From Amia ocellicauda (taxonomy: Eukaryota; Chordata; Actinopteri; Amiiformes; Amiidae), in assembly GCF_036373705.1 (NCBI RefSeq), contig NC_089853.1, positions 29,347,568 through 29,411,567 of the forward strand: a DNA stretch of 64,000 nucleotides, written 5' to 3'. Positions 39,201 to 51,400 of this stretch are shown one piece after another. Within the stretch, counting starts at the first letter, position 1. Each line of letters starts with the position of its first letter. Position numbers and translations under genes: made by a program. The notes under the pieces were generated by a model. The model saw only the letters and a list, made by a program, of their open reading frames with translations. It made no database searches and had not been told where the DNA came from.

Positions 39201-42200
39201 CTGTTTCATGCAGAGGGCACTACACGTGCTGCCCCCTCCATGACACTGCGCTTAACAGAGAAAATATGCTTTCTCATGGAGTTTGTCAATCACAGCAGGA
39301 AATAAACTCAACACAGGAGCCTGTCATCTGAGAGCGTTGTGGTCTGAGAAAGGGAGGACGGGGGATGGTCACTGCTGCTGAGTGAATGCCAGTTTCCTAT
39401 TCCGTAACAGGACCCTTACCTCACAGTGTTGCTGTTTCCAGTTATCCGAGTCATGACTGAGTTTGGACACAACATTCTTTACCAGGGAGCTGCACAATTG
39501 CCTATTACTTGAGACACACAACAGTAAAAGGTAATCCAGTTTGCTGTGTAGGTTTGATTTAAATGTAGCTCTATACAAACTACTCTCTGAATGCCCAGCT
39601 TAGACTGAAAAACTAATTTGAACCAGAGAGCTATGTATACTGACCTTGTGCAGACAGGTGCAACGATCTCATCTGACCCACTGTTACATTGCACAGGAAT
39701 TCATATCTACTGTTCACAGAATATGGAAAAGTTGTGTGTGGTATTTTTTTAAAATTTATTTTTATTTAAACAGGAGAATACACCAGCTTATTACGAAGAA
39801 GCTTCAGGCCTTCCCCTTAAGCCATCCAACATGTATTTGAAAACCAGACAGGTTTGCACTCAGTAGTTAAACTGTCTGGATGGCATCTCAGCTTTGTAAA
39901 CATCACAGCCTTGTCTGTTGCGAAAGGGCCCTGCCTTTACACGTGAATTTTTTTCAGATCGAAAGGGAAGGGGAAAAAATAGAAAGACAGAAACAAACAC
40001 TCTGTCCTTGCTGGCGTTTTGCATTAATAATCATTTTCAATTAAAGAAGCCGGAGTTTGAAAGGGAGAGGATGTGGGCGGGTGTCTCCTACTTCAGCTCA
40101 CGTTTTTCTGTGTGGGGTTATGACTCACTTGCTTCAGGCTCCACATCCTCATTTGGCCTCTTACCAGAACACTTTGGAAAGCAGCAACCAAAAGCCTGCA
40201 TGAGTCACTAGCTGCGTCTCCTCTCGTGTTTATCTGCTTCATTCACATGCTGCCTCCCTTCTAGAATCCCTCTGAAGCTCAGAAGAAAGCACCATAAAAA
40301 CTTAAGTGACAGGGGACATGACTTGTTTTTATTTTGGGAGTGTGGGGAGGGGAAAGTCTCAAATGTTTTCCTGGTGGCTTGTATGGCCCTGGCTTCGAAA
40401 AAGAACAAACAAAATCAACATAAAATAACTGAGATGACAAAACAGGAGGACAAGCAGATAAAGGAATTAAATGTTCTTGGTTGCCAAATGTAACAGCTTT
40501 GCAACACAACGAAAGGTACAGCAAACAGAGCAGTACAGTTAGTTCAACCACGGGAAGCCTGAAATCAGAAAGCAGGTATTTGACAGGAAGGCTTTGAACA
40601 AAATTATCAGTCTCAAAGTAGAGCTGATAGTATAGGGTACACACTCCACTATGATTCTCTGTAACCCAGTATCATTTATGCTTGATTTGATACCTGCCAC
40701 ACTTAGGAACATTTTAATATTTTATTTGAAAGGTACATTTTGTAATGAAAGATAAGCCAACATAAACTATTATAAATGTTGCCACAGGAAGCTCTCAAAC
40801 ATGGGAGGTCAGGGACGAAGGTTTAACAGTACCTGTTCATTGATCGATGAAGAGATATTGCGTGGTAAAAGATACAAAATAACCTTGTCAAAGATAGTAT
40901 ACTTCATATTGTAACATCTTATCATATTTGGCAATTACAGGTATACTTAAACAGTGTCAAACTTGTGTGTACATTTCTGGTAGTAAACTTATTTTTATAA
41001 TGTCTTTCAGGATAATTGTTTAGGGCTTGTTCTAGCTAACAGCTAAAAGTATAATGTTGGGTGGGGTTAGTTCAAATGATCTAAAAAAAGAGCCAGTCAG
41101 TTGTGAAGTTAAATCATATTAAAACCACTTGCCCTGTCCATCAAAACAATGAATTTCCATGTTGAAAGCCCTCTGAAAGGACATAAGGTTTAAATGATAT
41201 GTTTTCCTGGGATACAAAAGCTTTGCTTCTATTTATACAGCTAAAATGAAAAGCATTGAAATTACAGTAATTTGAAATGTCTTGAGCATATGCCAACTTT
41301 TTCTTAAAAATAAATAAATCTGGTTTTGAACTTGGATTGCAAATTGATAATTGACACAGACAGCAGGTTTTAGGTTTGGTTTGTGTCAAACACCTTCCTG
41401 GCTAAAAACAGAAACAGTTCTTGTTTTTCGTTTTTTTTCCATAATCTCAACTGAATGGTATCAGATTGATAATTATTACAAAAGTAACCTACCCCTTAAA
41501 ATGATTTTATAAGGAAGACATTTATTTCCTGTCATGACTTTTCTCATGCCTCTTTCTTCACTGAAGAAATGTACTTTATTCAGAATCTTTCTGAAGTTAC
41601 AAAACAATACAGCACCCAAATGTGCCCGACCACACTTATTAACAGCTTCTGTAACCTGATTACTCTGCAAAGTAGGGTAACCCAGAGCATGGAATGTTCT
41701 AGAAGACTAAAAGAGTCATAGGGGCATTGGAAGGTTTGTTTATATTAAAAGATCTTAATATTGAGATCTGCACCAAGTGAGTCCCTTACTAAAACTATCT
41801 TTAATGTATTTGAAATGTTGTTTCATTTCCATTTATCATTGTATTCACTGGGTAATGCTATATCATACCACCATAATACACTAATTTACAATAGCAACTG
41901 CTTGAAAGGGTTTCTTTTCAGCCTATTAACACTTATGAACATTTTCCATATCACATCAGAATATTATCAGACTGCTTTTAGGCACAGTGACAGCAAGATT
42001 ACTTTTGCTTACTATTCAGGAGGAATGTATAAAGTCTGAAAGTACCATCTAGTTTTACCCAGACAAACTTAAAAATATTTTGGATGTTTTTTAATTTATT
42101 ATTTTATTTTATTTCAGTTAATGCTGATTAGAAACAAGCAGAGAACCTACGATTGCTACTATATATCACCACAGGAACTATACCACTAGTAAACCCAGGT

Positions 42201-42349
42201 TCACAGTCTTGCTCTTGATCCCTTCCTCTGCTAAATCCCCGCATTCAGTTTGATTAGAAACTGCAGAATCTCTAAATGCAACAGGGACAGAGTTTGTGAA
42301 ACAGGTACAGCTAGGCTGTCTCTAAGCGACTTTATTTATCCTGTAAATA
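33265..42349. other. Intergenic sequence, no gene recognised
   Basis: Nine kb with no exon that I can support. Poly-A run at about 36870-36889; G-run at 38226-38236. Confidence 0.4.
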
Positions 42350-42423
42350 GTGCAGGCCAGGAGGAGCGCGGCGCACCTGCGCGGCGGGGATGCACGCTGT
42401 ACCCGGACGTGGGTGGGAGCCAC

Positions 42424-42451
42424 ATTCTTATTCTTTCTTTCTTTCTTTCTT
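42424..42451. repeat. (TTCT)n microsatellite
   Basis: Short tetranucleotide repeat at the left edge of the CpG-rich ciart promoter region. Confidence 0.85.
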
Positions 42452-43199
42452 TTTCACGGGTCGTTGGCTGGTTACCCAGTACATCACGCCGAGGAAACAA
42501 CTGCGACTTAAAAAGCACATGTTCCCCGGCGGCAGAGCACGATGCCAATGCCAAACGACAGTGATGCAAACTGAACTGCGTTATACTTACACATAGAGTA
42601 GGCAGATAGTGGAACAAGACTGATCTGCTGTGCGAGTGCCGGACATCCTGGTCTTGAACCGACACCTTTAAACGTTTTTGTGGTTGTTGTTGTTGTTGTT
42701 TTTTAAGTGGCATCATATGTGCGTCCGAACTGCGCGTCCTTTTTAAAATGTATTTTCTTCAACTATGCTCTTCCCCCGTGCACCACTTAGAGCAGCCTGC
42801 AGTTTAGGAACAATTGTCATGCGTATGCCACTATAAACATGCATGCGTTACGTTGTCTTTCAATTGGGAAGCCCAGGGCAACGTGAACACATCACGTTAA
42901 TCGATGAAGTCCTTGGGGTGTTTATTGATAAAGGTGCGAGTGGTGTCAGCTCTAACGCATCGCGGGAGAAAGTTCGCTCCCGTGAACAAAGAGCGCGCGC
43001 CGCCGCACCGAACCCGGTCCCCGTGTCCGCGTGCGTTCGCAATTTACATTGATTTGCATATGGAAGTCGCTCTAGCCTATCAGGGGCGGACGGGCCGCAG
43101 CGCAGAGCCCATTGGTCGGATCGGGGTCCGGCAGCGCCAATCGGCAGCCCCCGCACGTCTGCGCCCGCCCCCTCAGACACGTTGCGCTGGGAGCAGCTA

Positions 43200-43314
43200 C
43201 ACGGGAGCTCCGTCCGCAGGAGCACAGCGCTGAACCGCCGCAGCGCACAGCCGCCGCCACAGCGCCCTGCGTGGACCCGGACAAAGAAAGTGCGATCTGC
43301 TCACTTCGGGTCAG
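43200..43314 (+). other. ciart: Probable 5' noncoding exon of ciart (start unknown)
   Basis: The donor tcag|gtatga at 43315 lies 170 bp after the CCAAT pair and would splice to the acceptor at 47900-47901. The left limit is arbitrary. An alternative donor cag|gtaacg is at 43533. Confidence 0.4.
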
Positions 43315-43380
43315 GTATGATACCATTACTTACTATAACCCGCACGCTCCGTCGGCCCCTCGCAGGCTGGGTATCGCGGA

Positions 43381-43419
43381 CACGTGTGCACCAGACGGCC
43401 ACCCGAAGTCCTTACGTAA
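43381..43419 (+). promoter_or_regulatory. ciart: E-box and D-box pair near the ciart promoter
   Basis: CACGTG (43381-43386), the canonical CLOCK:BMAL1 E-box, is followed 25 bases later by TTACGTAA (43412-43419), a perfect PAR-bZIP/NFIL3 D-box. Mammalian CIART is E-box driven, and in zebrafish combined E-box/D-box modules confer light and clock control. CACGTG occurs about ten times in this window, but TTACGTAA I found only twice. Function here is inference. Confidence 0.5.
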
Positions 43420-46400
43420 CGTTTGCTATCGAGATGTGTTGCGGCGGCTATTGGGACAGCCTGGCCGGAGTCGAGCCAGCATCGTTACAATAGACCCGAC
43501 TCCGCCATCCGCCGTGCAGCGCCGCGCAGCAGGTAACGTGTGCTTCTGGGTGGCACAGGCCGCTTTCTAAACTCGCCCTGCAAGGGTTTTAGTTCTGGGA
43601 CGACTTAAAACGTAAACTGCGTGTTGCATATTGTAATTACTGTTATTATGTGGTGCACTACCATCGGAATTGTATAATTAGGCAAAAATAAACAATATTA
43701 CTACTTCAACCTTTCAGCAGCTCGGTGGATTGTGCTCGGCAAATTTGCTTGGTTGTGGGAGACCGTTATAACAGCCACCTAATCCTAAATAAAACATGAT
43801 TATTATTGCTCTCTGAATACAACTCATATGGTTTACTAGCAAGCGTTTAGTCAGTTAAGATGGTTTATGATCTATCCCTGTCTTGTTTAGCTCTCTTGCT
43901 ATTATGTTTGTAATGTTGTATAATGTATATTGAAAGTTAAAATGATGCGTGTGTTGATCTCGAATAAGCTCTTTTGTGCTCCAACTCCGTCCATTGTTAG
44001 TGTGTGGCAATGTTGACCAGACGTGTCGTTCTCGTTTCATCTGATTTTCATGTCCCACGTCTCGACAAAGTCGTTCGTGATCCACATCGGCGATTGAGCC
44101 CCGTGTGTTTGTTCCTGTGCACCGGGCGGGAGATCACAGGTTACGGTGTTGCGCGCTGTCCAGTCGGGGTTGATGATCGCTGGCGACGTTCTCGCAACGT
44201 TGTAGCGACGTGATATTAGCCGGGCTGCGACTTGCGGAGAATATGGGGGAAATTACTCTGAACGGATATAAACCCTATCTGTTTTGTTGAATTACGAAAC
44301 CGCAAACTTATTTTGGTTCAGAATAGGTTTCAACACGAACTGTCTAGTATTAGAAAGGCGGTCGTAATGACTCGGGTGGTGCAGTGTGTGCAAAGTAAAC
44401 GCAATCAGTTTGTAGCAGATGAAGGATCAGATGCAGTGTTGGAAGAACAAACCCAGTGAAGGTCCCCATCGCTTCTGGGTGAGGGTGAGACCTTGATCGT
44501 TGTAAGGAAACCTTCAGACGTGTTCTAGGAACCAGACCTACTTCAGCCACAACCAATATGTTCATTTGCATTGCTATCACACCGCCATCATCGGGTTGCT
44601 TGTTCTTAAACGTCTTTTATTTATATATATATTTAATTAAGTTTGAATTTCTGGCTCGTTTACCAGCCAAGTATTCAGCAAAACAGATGAAGTTTCTCAA
44701 GTGATGGATGGAAATCACTCCCGGAGTTTGTCATGAGGAGTCTCAATGTGGGAATGGGGGTCCGGACATCCCCAGCAGCTTTGAGGTTATTGTAATAAGT
44801 TCCTAAAGCACAATCCCATACTTTTACAACAGTGTGTTTAAAACCACTCGCGTGTTTTTTTGCAAGGTGAGAATAGCACATTTCGTATTGATTGTAACCC
44901 AAGACTATGAGGAACACTTGGAATATGTAAGGGACAGGGTATTTTACACACTGTGCTAAACGTGTGTCAGTATTGGGATCGGCCAATATCTTGTCTGGAA
45001 TTTCGTCATCTAAGTGCATGGATAGAAGAACGTGTAGGCTATTTCTTGCGAATGATATTATGCATCTAGTTGCATCATTTGCATCGTTAATTCTCCAAAT
45101 GAAACCTAACAAGACCATAACAATGACGGTGATTATGATAACATCTCAAATCCAACTGATTTCTTTCCCTTGAGAACCCACATCCATGGTAGTTTAAAAG
45201 CTAAACCTATGTACTCCTTATTTTATTACTGTGCAGTTGTTGTATAACACTAGAACGTCCATAAGTCAACAGCGTTCTGTGGATAAACAAACGTGTTAGT
45301 GCAATGAGTTTAGCCTACTATATATACATGCATACACACACACACAGCAGTTCTTTTTCATATGGCCAGTACTATACATTTCATTAGTCTGTTTAGTAAT
45401 CCTACCCCCAGATTGTCAGTGAAAAACTGTTTTGTATGTGCACGTTATGTCCTTTCTATTGGCTCTTTTTGCTACTTTATTATGCAAAAGGGAAAATCAT
45501 TTATTTGACATAAAAACATTGGAAGAACTTTGTTCCACAATCTGTGTGCTGTATAATTTAGTATTGTTATATTTTGAACAAAACCACCTCACTTAATACA
45601 ATATAGCTCAAAAGGACAGATGCAATCAGAATATTACTTCATAGAATAGAGAAGGTACCTTGCTGGGAAAGTATTTTGTTTGCTACAAATCATTATTTCC
45701 AAATGAACAATGCTCCACATGCAATAGAAAAACCAAACTGCTCAAAAATGCATATAAATGTATCAGTCTTGAAGATGTTAAGGGTAGGAAGTTTCTTTAC
45801 AGATGCTTGTGTGTGGTCTGGGTAATTTGCTGTGACGCATTAGGACTCTGCAGTCCTTTTATTTGTCTTTAAGTCTGATTCGGCTCCATTTATTTTAATG
45901 TGCTGTCTACCCACTTAAGTCCGGATAAGCCTTTATAATATTAATGTTTTATAATAACAATGGCATCATAAAAAGTTATTTTCTTGTTGCAGTTAATATC
46001 CAATAAAATAAGAATATTGAAAAAGTTGAGCCTTCTTGTGAATTAATGGAAATCATTTATTTTTTGGCCAACTTTTTTGTAATTTGTTTTATTTAAAACT
46101 GTTAAATCTGTTATCTGAGATCGAGTCCTGTATGAATAACTATGAATTTCTTAAAATGTTAATTATAACTACAAAGGCATTGTAATGCTACACTTAATGC
46201 CACTTTCATTCTCTGAACACAAGGCAATAAACGCAGCGATGCTAAAGGACAAAGTCATTACCTGCTAGTTGTATTAAAGGGGTAATGACTGAATTCACCC
46301 TGATGTTTGTTTTTGGCTTTCTCCTTTCAACGAAGCCTTGCTTTTTTTTGTGGAATATAAGGTCCTATGAGGCCTCAATTCCAAATCAAACCAAAGCTGA

Positions 46401-46517
46401 TGTTTCATTTTAGGGGTATTTGTCTTCACTGTGTTCACAGATTGGCCATTGCGAAACTGAAAGCACAGGCAGGGGCTGGTGGACAATAGTTGTGTGGGTT
46501 GGATGCCTTTGGACTGT

Positions 46518-46627
46518 AACAGCTGGTTTCACAGACCTCGATTAGCACTAATTTTGGAGTACTGTACCTAAAATAACATTGAGTAGTCCAAGACTAGTGC
46601 TAATCTGGGACTGTGAAACCAGCCCTA
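46518..46627. mobile_element. Short palindromic MITE (about 110 bp)
   Basis: The left end agctggtttcacagacctcg and the complement of the right end agggctggtttcacagtccc share 'gctggtttcacag' and, further in, 'gattagcacta'. The arms are about 40 bp and imperfect. There is no coding content. Similar short hairpin elements are common in fish. Confidence 0.75.
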
Positions 46628-47901
46628 AGACTATTCTGTAAATTTAAACGAACATTTTTGCACTTGTTCAAATTCATCAGTCACAATCGATAACATACCG
46701 TTGTACAGAAATGCAAAATACAAAGATGGCACAGGCCCTGGAACATTTCAGGGTTTTATTACACAAAACCACATCAGAAAGACTGCAGTTACACGCATTC
46801 AGAACCTCACTCAGGGAGTCATGGTAAAAAGATCTGCTGATTACAGTGCATTGATAATAGCACTCTGGGTTAAGGATTCACAACAGCAAATGCATTCTGA
46901 GGAGCTAGAAAAAAGATCCATTGGTTACCTACGTTGCAAATATCTACCAGTGTAGCATTAAATAGACACATTTGAACCCCTGCTTAACTTGTCAATTTAC
47001 AGGTTAATTGTATTTATGTCCTATCTTTATTGGTTTATTTGCTTGTCCATTATTTTGATATTTACAAACCAATCTAAACACATTGAGTTGAGCACATGGA
47101 GTTGAGCAGTTTAACCTAAGCTGTTTTAATAAAGAAAAAAACGCAGTCAGCTTACCACACTGCAGACATGGTTCAAAGTCAGAAAAGCATGTAAAGAGTT
47201 AACTCAAAAGTCCATACATATTCATAGCGACAAGTTATGTTTATGAAAAGTAACGTAAAGTATGCATATGCATGCATTACAATCTGGTCTGGTTTACTTG
47301 CGTCAGTCCTTGCTCAGTGCCAAGGTTGTTGCTGATTATCGGTATTGTGCTTCCAGTGCTCCACAAACTTATTTAAACAAATGGTGCTGTACTGTATAGT
47401 AGTAGTTAATAAACAATACCAGGTGGCATCTATCTATAGTATCTAGGATGTGTCATTTTCCTTAATTGCACGCTTTTATAGATGTATAGTTGTACACCCT
47501 GCCATTTAAGTCTAAGGTTAGGTCTGTTACTGCCGCAAATAAATTAAGTGTAATTAGAATAGTATATTTTAAAGCAGTGTTGCACAGTTGTATCTCACTA
47601 GAAGTGAGGAACTGTGATGGTTTGAGATCTTGTAAAAGGGGCTCCATTCCTGCACTGAACTGTGAAGGGAACATGAATCCACCACCCAACTCCTTAAATT
47701 CAGGCCATCCATATGTTCCCCAACCAGATTCAAATTGACAACATACAAATCTTACCCTTATGAGGGAGACCCTTTCCTGGTGACCCCTTGAAGTATTTGA
47801 AAGAGTACCACATCTTGCCTGAGGTTTAAAAAAAAATAAAAAAAAATCCATATCCACAATATCTTCAAGACTGCTCAACTAACCCTCCTTTGTCTTTCTA
47901 G

Positions 47902-47941
47902 GTTAGTGATGAGTACTGGTGGATAGGACCTGTGGCTGAAG
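47902..47941 (+). other. ciart: ciart 5' UTR part of exon 2
   Basis: Forty untranslated bases between the acceptor tttctag and the start codon. The start context is gaagATGT, with A at -3. Confidence 0.7.
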
Positions 47942-48430
47942 ATGTCTACTTCAGATTCTGACTGTTCTATAGACTGGCTGGCCAGTGATGATGACAATGA
48001 CAGTGTGTTTGAATCAGACTGTGACCGAGTGGGGGCTGGGAGGACGTTGCCCTTACCTCAGCGTTTGTGCCACACCGCTGACCCACAGGACCCCCGTACG
48101 ACGCAGTCCAGCTGCATGCCGTCAGAAGCCAGGCGTAACAGTGGCCAGGAAGAGGGAAGCACCAGTCGGTGCGCGGACAGCGACGGGTCCAGTGAGGGAA
48201 CCCTGTCCAGCTGCGAGGAGTCCTGGGGCCGGAGCCGAGACAGGCAGCCTCTCTCGGGGCGGCAGGAGGAGGCTGCTACCTCATGGTGCTCGTCTGCTGA
48301 GCAGTCTGGATGTTTACTGAGTGAGAAGCCAAAACATGCGCGGAAGAGGGAAAGGAGCTCGGGGGAGCTGGAGCACAGGGAAGGCGCACATGCTGGCGAA
48401 TTGGAGAAAGATGAGATGTTTGCTCACAAG
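47942..48430 (+). CDS. ciart: ciart coding exon 1
   Basis: Residues 1-163, ending FAHK in phase 0 at donor gtgaga. Low-complexity acidic and Ser-rich, then basic. The frame reads through into the intron for five codons before a stop, so the splice site is decided by homology (FAHK-CMELQ against mammalian FAQK-CKELQ). Confidence 0.93.
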
Positions 48431-51400
48431 GTGAGACTTGGAGAGTGACTAATATTTAATGAAGTCAAAAAATAAATGTGAGGGGGCAACACAGAAGGCA
48501 AAGAGTGGTGATGCTGGCAGCTCTTGCTTGTGTTTGTTCAAAGTAGATGGAAGCCAATCTTAGAGGAAGAGAATGGTCCAGGAAAGCTCCTCCGAAAGAC
48601 GAACTGTCAAAACGGTGAAAAAAATATATACCTATATCAGGAGAGCAGGCTTTAAATGACCCCGATTGATCTCATGTTTGTGACCTTACTGGATTTTAGT
48701 GTAAAGCTGTTCTTTGTCCAAAACCATACATGCATACCTGATAACGCAGATATGCCGGAGGTATTGTGGTGTGTGTTGGCACCATGGCTGCCAGACGCAA
48801 GCACCTTAAAACAAACCGTTAAACAAGGCTCCTCTTTGACTTGAGTGTCGGGACTGGAAGGGCCCAACCTAGACAAACACTGATAATATTAAAAATGTTC
48901 ACGCAGTCCACATTTCACCTGCACATTTCGGACAGGGTTTGCTTATGAAAACACGTTGAAGTAGATATAGTAGATTTCCTGGTAATTCAGTGGTGTTTTA
49001 CAATACACTGCTTTGGTAGGTGGAGGGCTCAGGGATCCTGGGGAATTCCAACATATTTTCTTTTCATTGAGGCAGTCTTAGCCATAACGGTCTTCCTTCC
49101 TCTCATTATTATATATAAAAATAGTAGAGCCTACATGTTCTACGTTTTTCTGGTAAAGATTTACAAAGTGGGAATTGTGACTGTAATTTGGAAACCAAAG
49201 ATAGGATTGCTGGCGATCAGGTCTACTCTAATTAATCCTTTGAAACTGTCAGCACCATGTGACATTACACAGAGGAGCTGCTCTCTGCTGCCTCCCTGCC
49301 ATATAAAACATAATGATAACCCATGGCAGAACTGGTTCAGCTGCCCTGAGGAACCGCCGGCCCCAGAGAGCGAGTTTCCAGTTGTAAACAGCCTATTCTG
49401 TGTTATGCAAATCCACAGTTATGCAATGCTTCACATGGCTGAAAAATCAAATCCTCATGCTTACATTTAATTTTTTATTAACCCTTGGTATTATTCAGTT
49501 ATGGATTATAGTATTTTGATCCTAGAATGAATATGAAATGGATCAGAGAGAGTGAGGTTCACTCAAGGTGGCTTTGTTTTCCCACAGAGAAACGGTGCTG
49601 GGGTCATATTTCCCCACTGCTTCTTTCCTGGTAGTTCTTTTAGGTAAACTGAAGAGCACAAACAAGCTGAGAGATGTTAAAACCATTATTATAAAAACAT
49701 GTCACTTTTGGTCTTCTTTGAAATTTGTATGCTAGTTTTAAGTTATTCATTACTTTTTTTTTTCTTCCGTTTTCGTAAATGTTTCAACACATTAAAATGG
49801 CACAAGATTTTGCCTTGAGCATTTTGTATAGTACCTTTTGTTAATTTTGAAGAATAGGGCTCTGTCATTCATCATTGGGAAATCCAGAATTAAAGCAAAA
49901 CAAGAAGGTAATTTAAGGACACGCTTGTCAAATTGATTTATGTAGAAAACCTACAAATAATACTTGCTTGTGTGTTCTCTCTCCTTCACAGTGTATGGAG
50001 CTGCAGTGCTACATTCACCCACTGTCTGCAATCCTGAACGGCCTGCAGTCGGGGAGATACAGACAGCGTAAGTCTCCTTTCTGTACATCATTTGGCTGCA
50101 CATGATAGTCATTAAATATTGGGTACATTCTGGTTTTAAACTTACAGGAAATTTGCCCTGGACTTGGGAGAAATTCTGCTTTGTAGAGCAGTACACCAGG
50201 GTTGAATATTGCAAAAGTGCAGATGCTTTTAAAACTGCTTTCAGGGCCTTTTCTCATTTGTATAAAATGCTGTTATTATGATATGCCTACTTTCTGCTGA
50301 CTTAAGTTCATTTTTGTGGAAAGTATTTTGGTATATTATCACTGTACAGATATTGGGTATGAAGAGGAGCTATGTGAGAAAGGGCTATTAGGGTCTGTAA
50401 TCTGTGACTGTACAGAAAGGCACATATGGTTTTTATTCCACCATTCTTGTACAGGAAAGGGCATACAAATTGCAATAACAACTCTAAATACTATTGTGAA
50501 TAGACCACGATTGGTATTTTTGTTCGTTCTTGTTCCTGCATTGTGCTCTTGAATGACTACCTACAGTACTCATTCTCACAGACTGTGTAAAGAAGAGATA
50601 ACTATTTCCTGCCATTACAATAACATCCTCTTTGTACCCGATACGATGTGCCCCGTAGAATGGAAAAACCCAAAAGCACAGATAGAAACTTTGAAATGTA
50701 CTGTGCAACTGGCGATAACATGGGATGTGAAAACCAGATTCAGATGTACCCACAGATATGTGGTGAATGACTTGGCTAGTAAGTAATAGGGGAAGTGACC
50801 CAATTAAACCCACCAAAAGTATTACGTTTTCTTATAAACAAGTGAATTTCTTCCCAATAAAATGGGTATTAAATCAAATATTAATCTCTCATCTAAACAC
50901 TTGTGGTAGATTTTGTCATAAATTGACTAAATTTAACTTATTTAATTGCAAAAGTGAAAAGTCCGGAGTGGGCTTTTAAGGTACATATGTACCCTTTAAG
51001 GCCACATGTGTCCCAGATAAGCCCACAAGAGTTCTAACAGTAAATACTTCAAATTGTATTGATTAAGCACTTAATATTGTACAGATTATTGACCTCAAAT
51101 AACCAACCTAACCAATTAAAATTGTATTTGTATATTATCTGAGCCTAATTTCCATCACATGGAATTGTTGCACTTGTAGAGGCAGTTTGCTCTGCTGGGT
51201 GTTGGGGTTGGGGCCGGGGCTGCTGGGGCTGTGGGAGTCTGCACAGGTGCTTCAGAAAAAGGAGCCTGGTTTGTGGACACTTGTCTGTCCACCCGGCTCT
51301 GGCTCACAGGGAATATTCCAGTGCTCTCAAAGCTACCGATTTTGTTTTCTGGCTTGAGAGCAGTGGAAAGCACAAAGTTTCGCATGGTTTTCCTCCTTTT

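Larger units (their letters stand above)
42350..43600 (+). promoter_or_regulatory. ciart: CpG-rich ciart promoter region
   Basis: This is the most CpG-dense stretch of the window, with weaker density continuing to about 44220. It contains an octamer ATTTGCAT (43052-43059), a GC box (ggggcgg, about 43083), a reversed CCAAT box (ATTGG, 43111-43115) and a forward CCAAT box (43137-43141). An E-box and a D-box follow at 43381 and 43412. No long coding frame is recognisable. It lies upstream of the ciart acceptor at 47902 with nothing else between, so it is most simply the ciart promoter and 5' noncoding exon. Confidence 0.65.
43315..47901 (+). other. ciart: Putative first intron of ciart
   Basis: A 4.6-kb AT-rich intron without coding content, bounded by gtatga and tttctag. 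It contains a MITE at 46518-46627 and a (CA)n tract near 45333-45346. Confidence 0.45.

Noticed and set aside
42250-43570. Several overlapping 60-150-codon frames in the CpG-rich region
   Set aside because: GC-rich DNA opens frames on both strands. None shows a domain, and the region reads better as a promoter.
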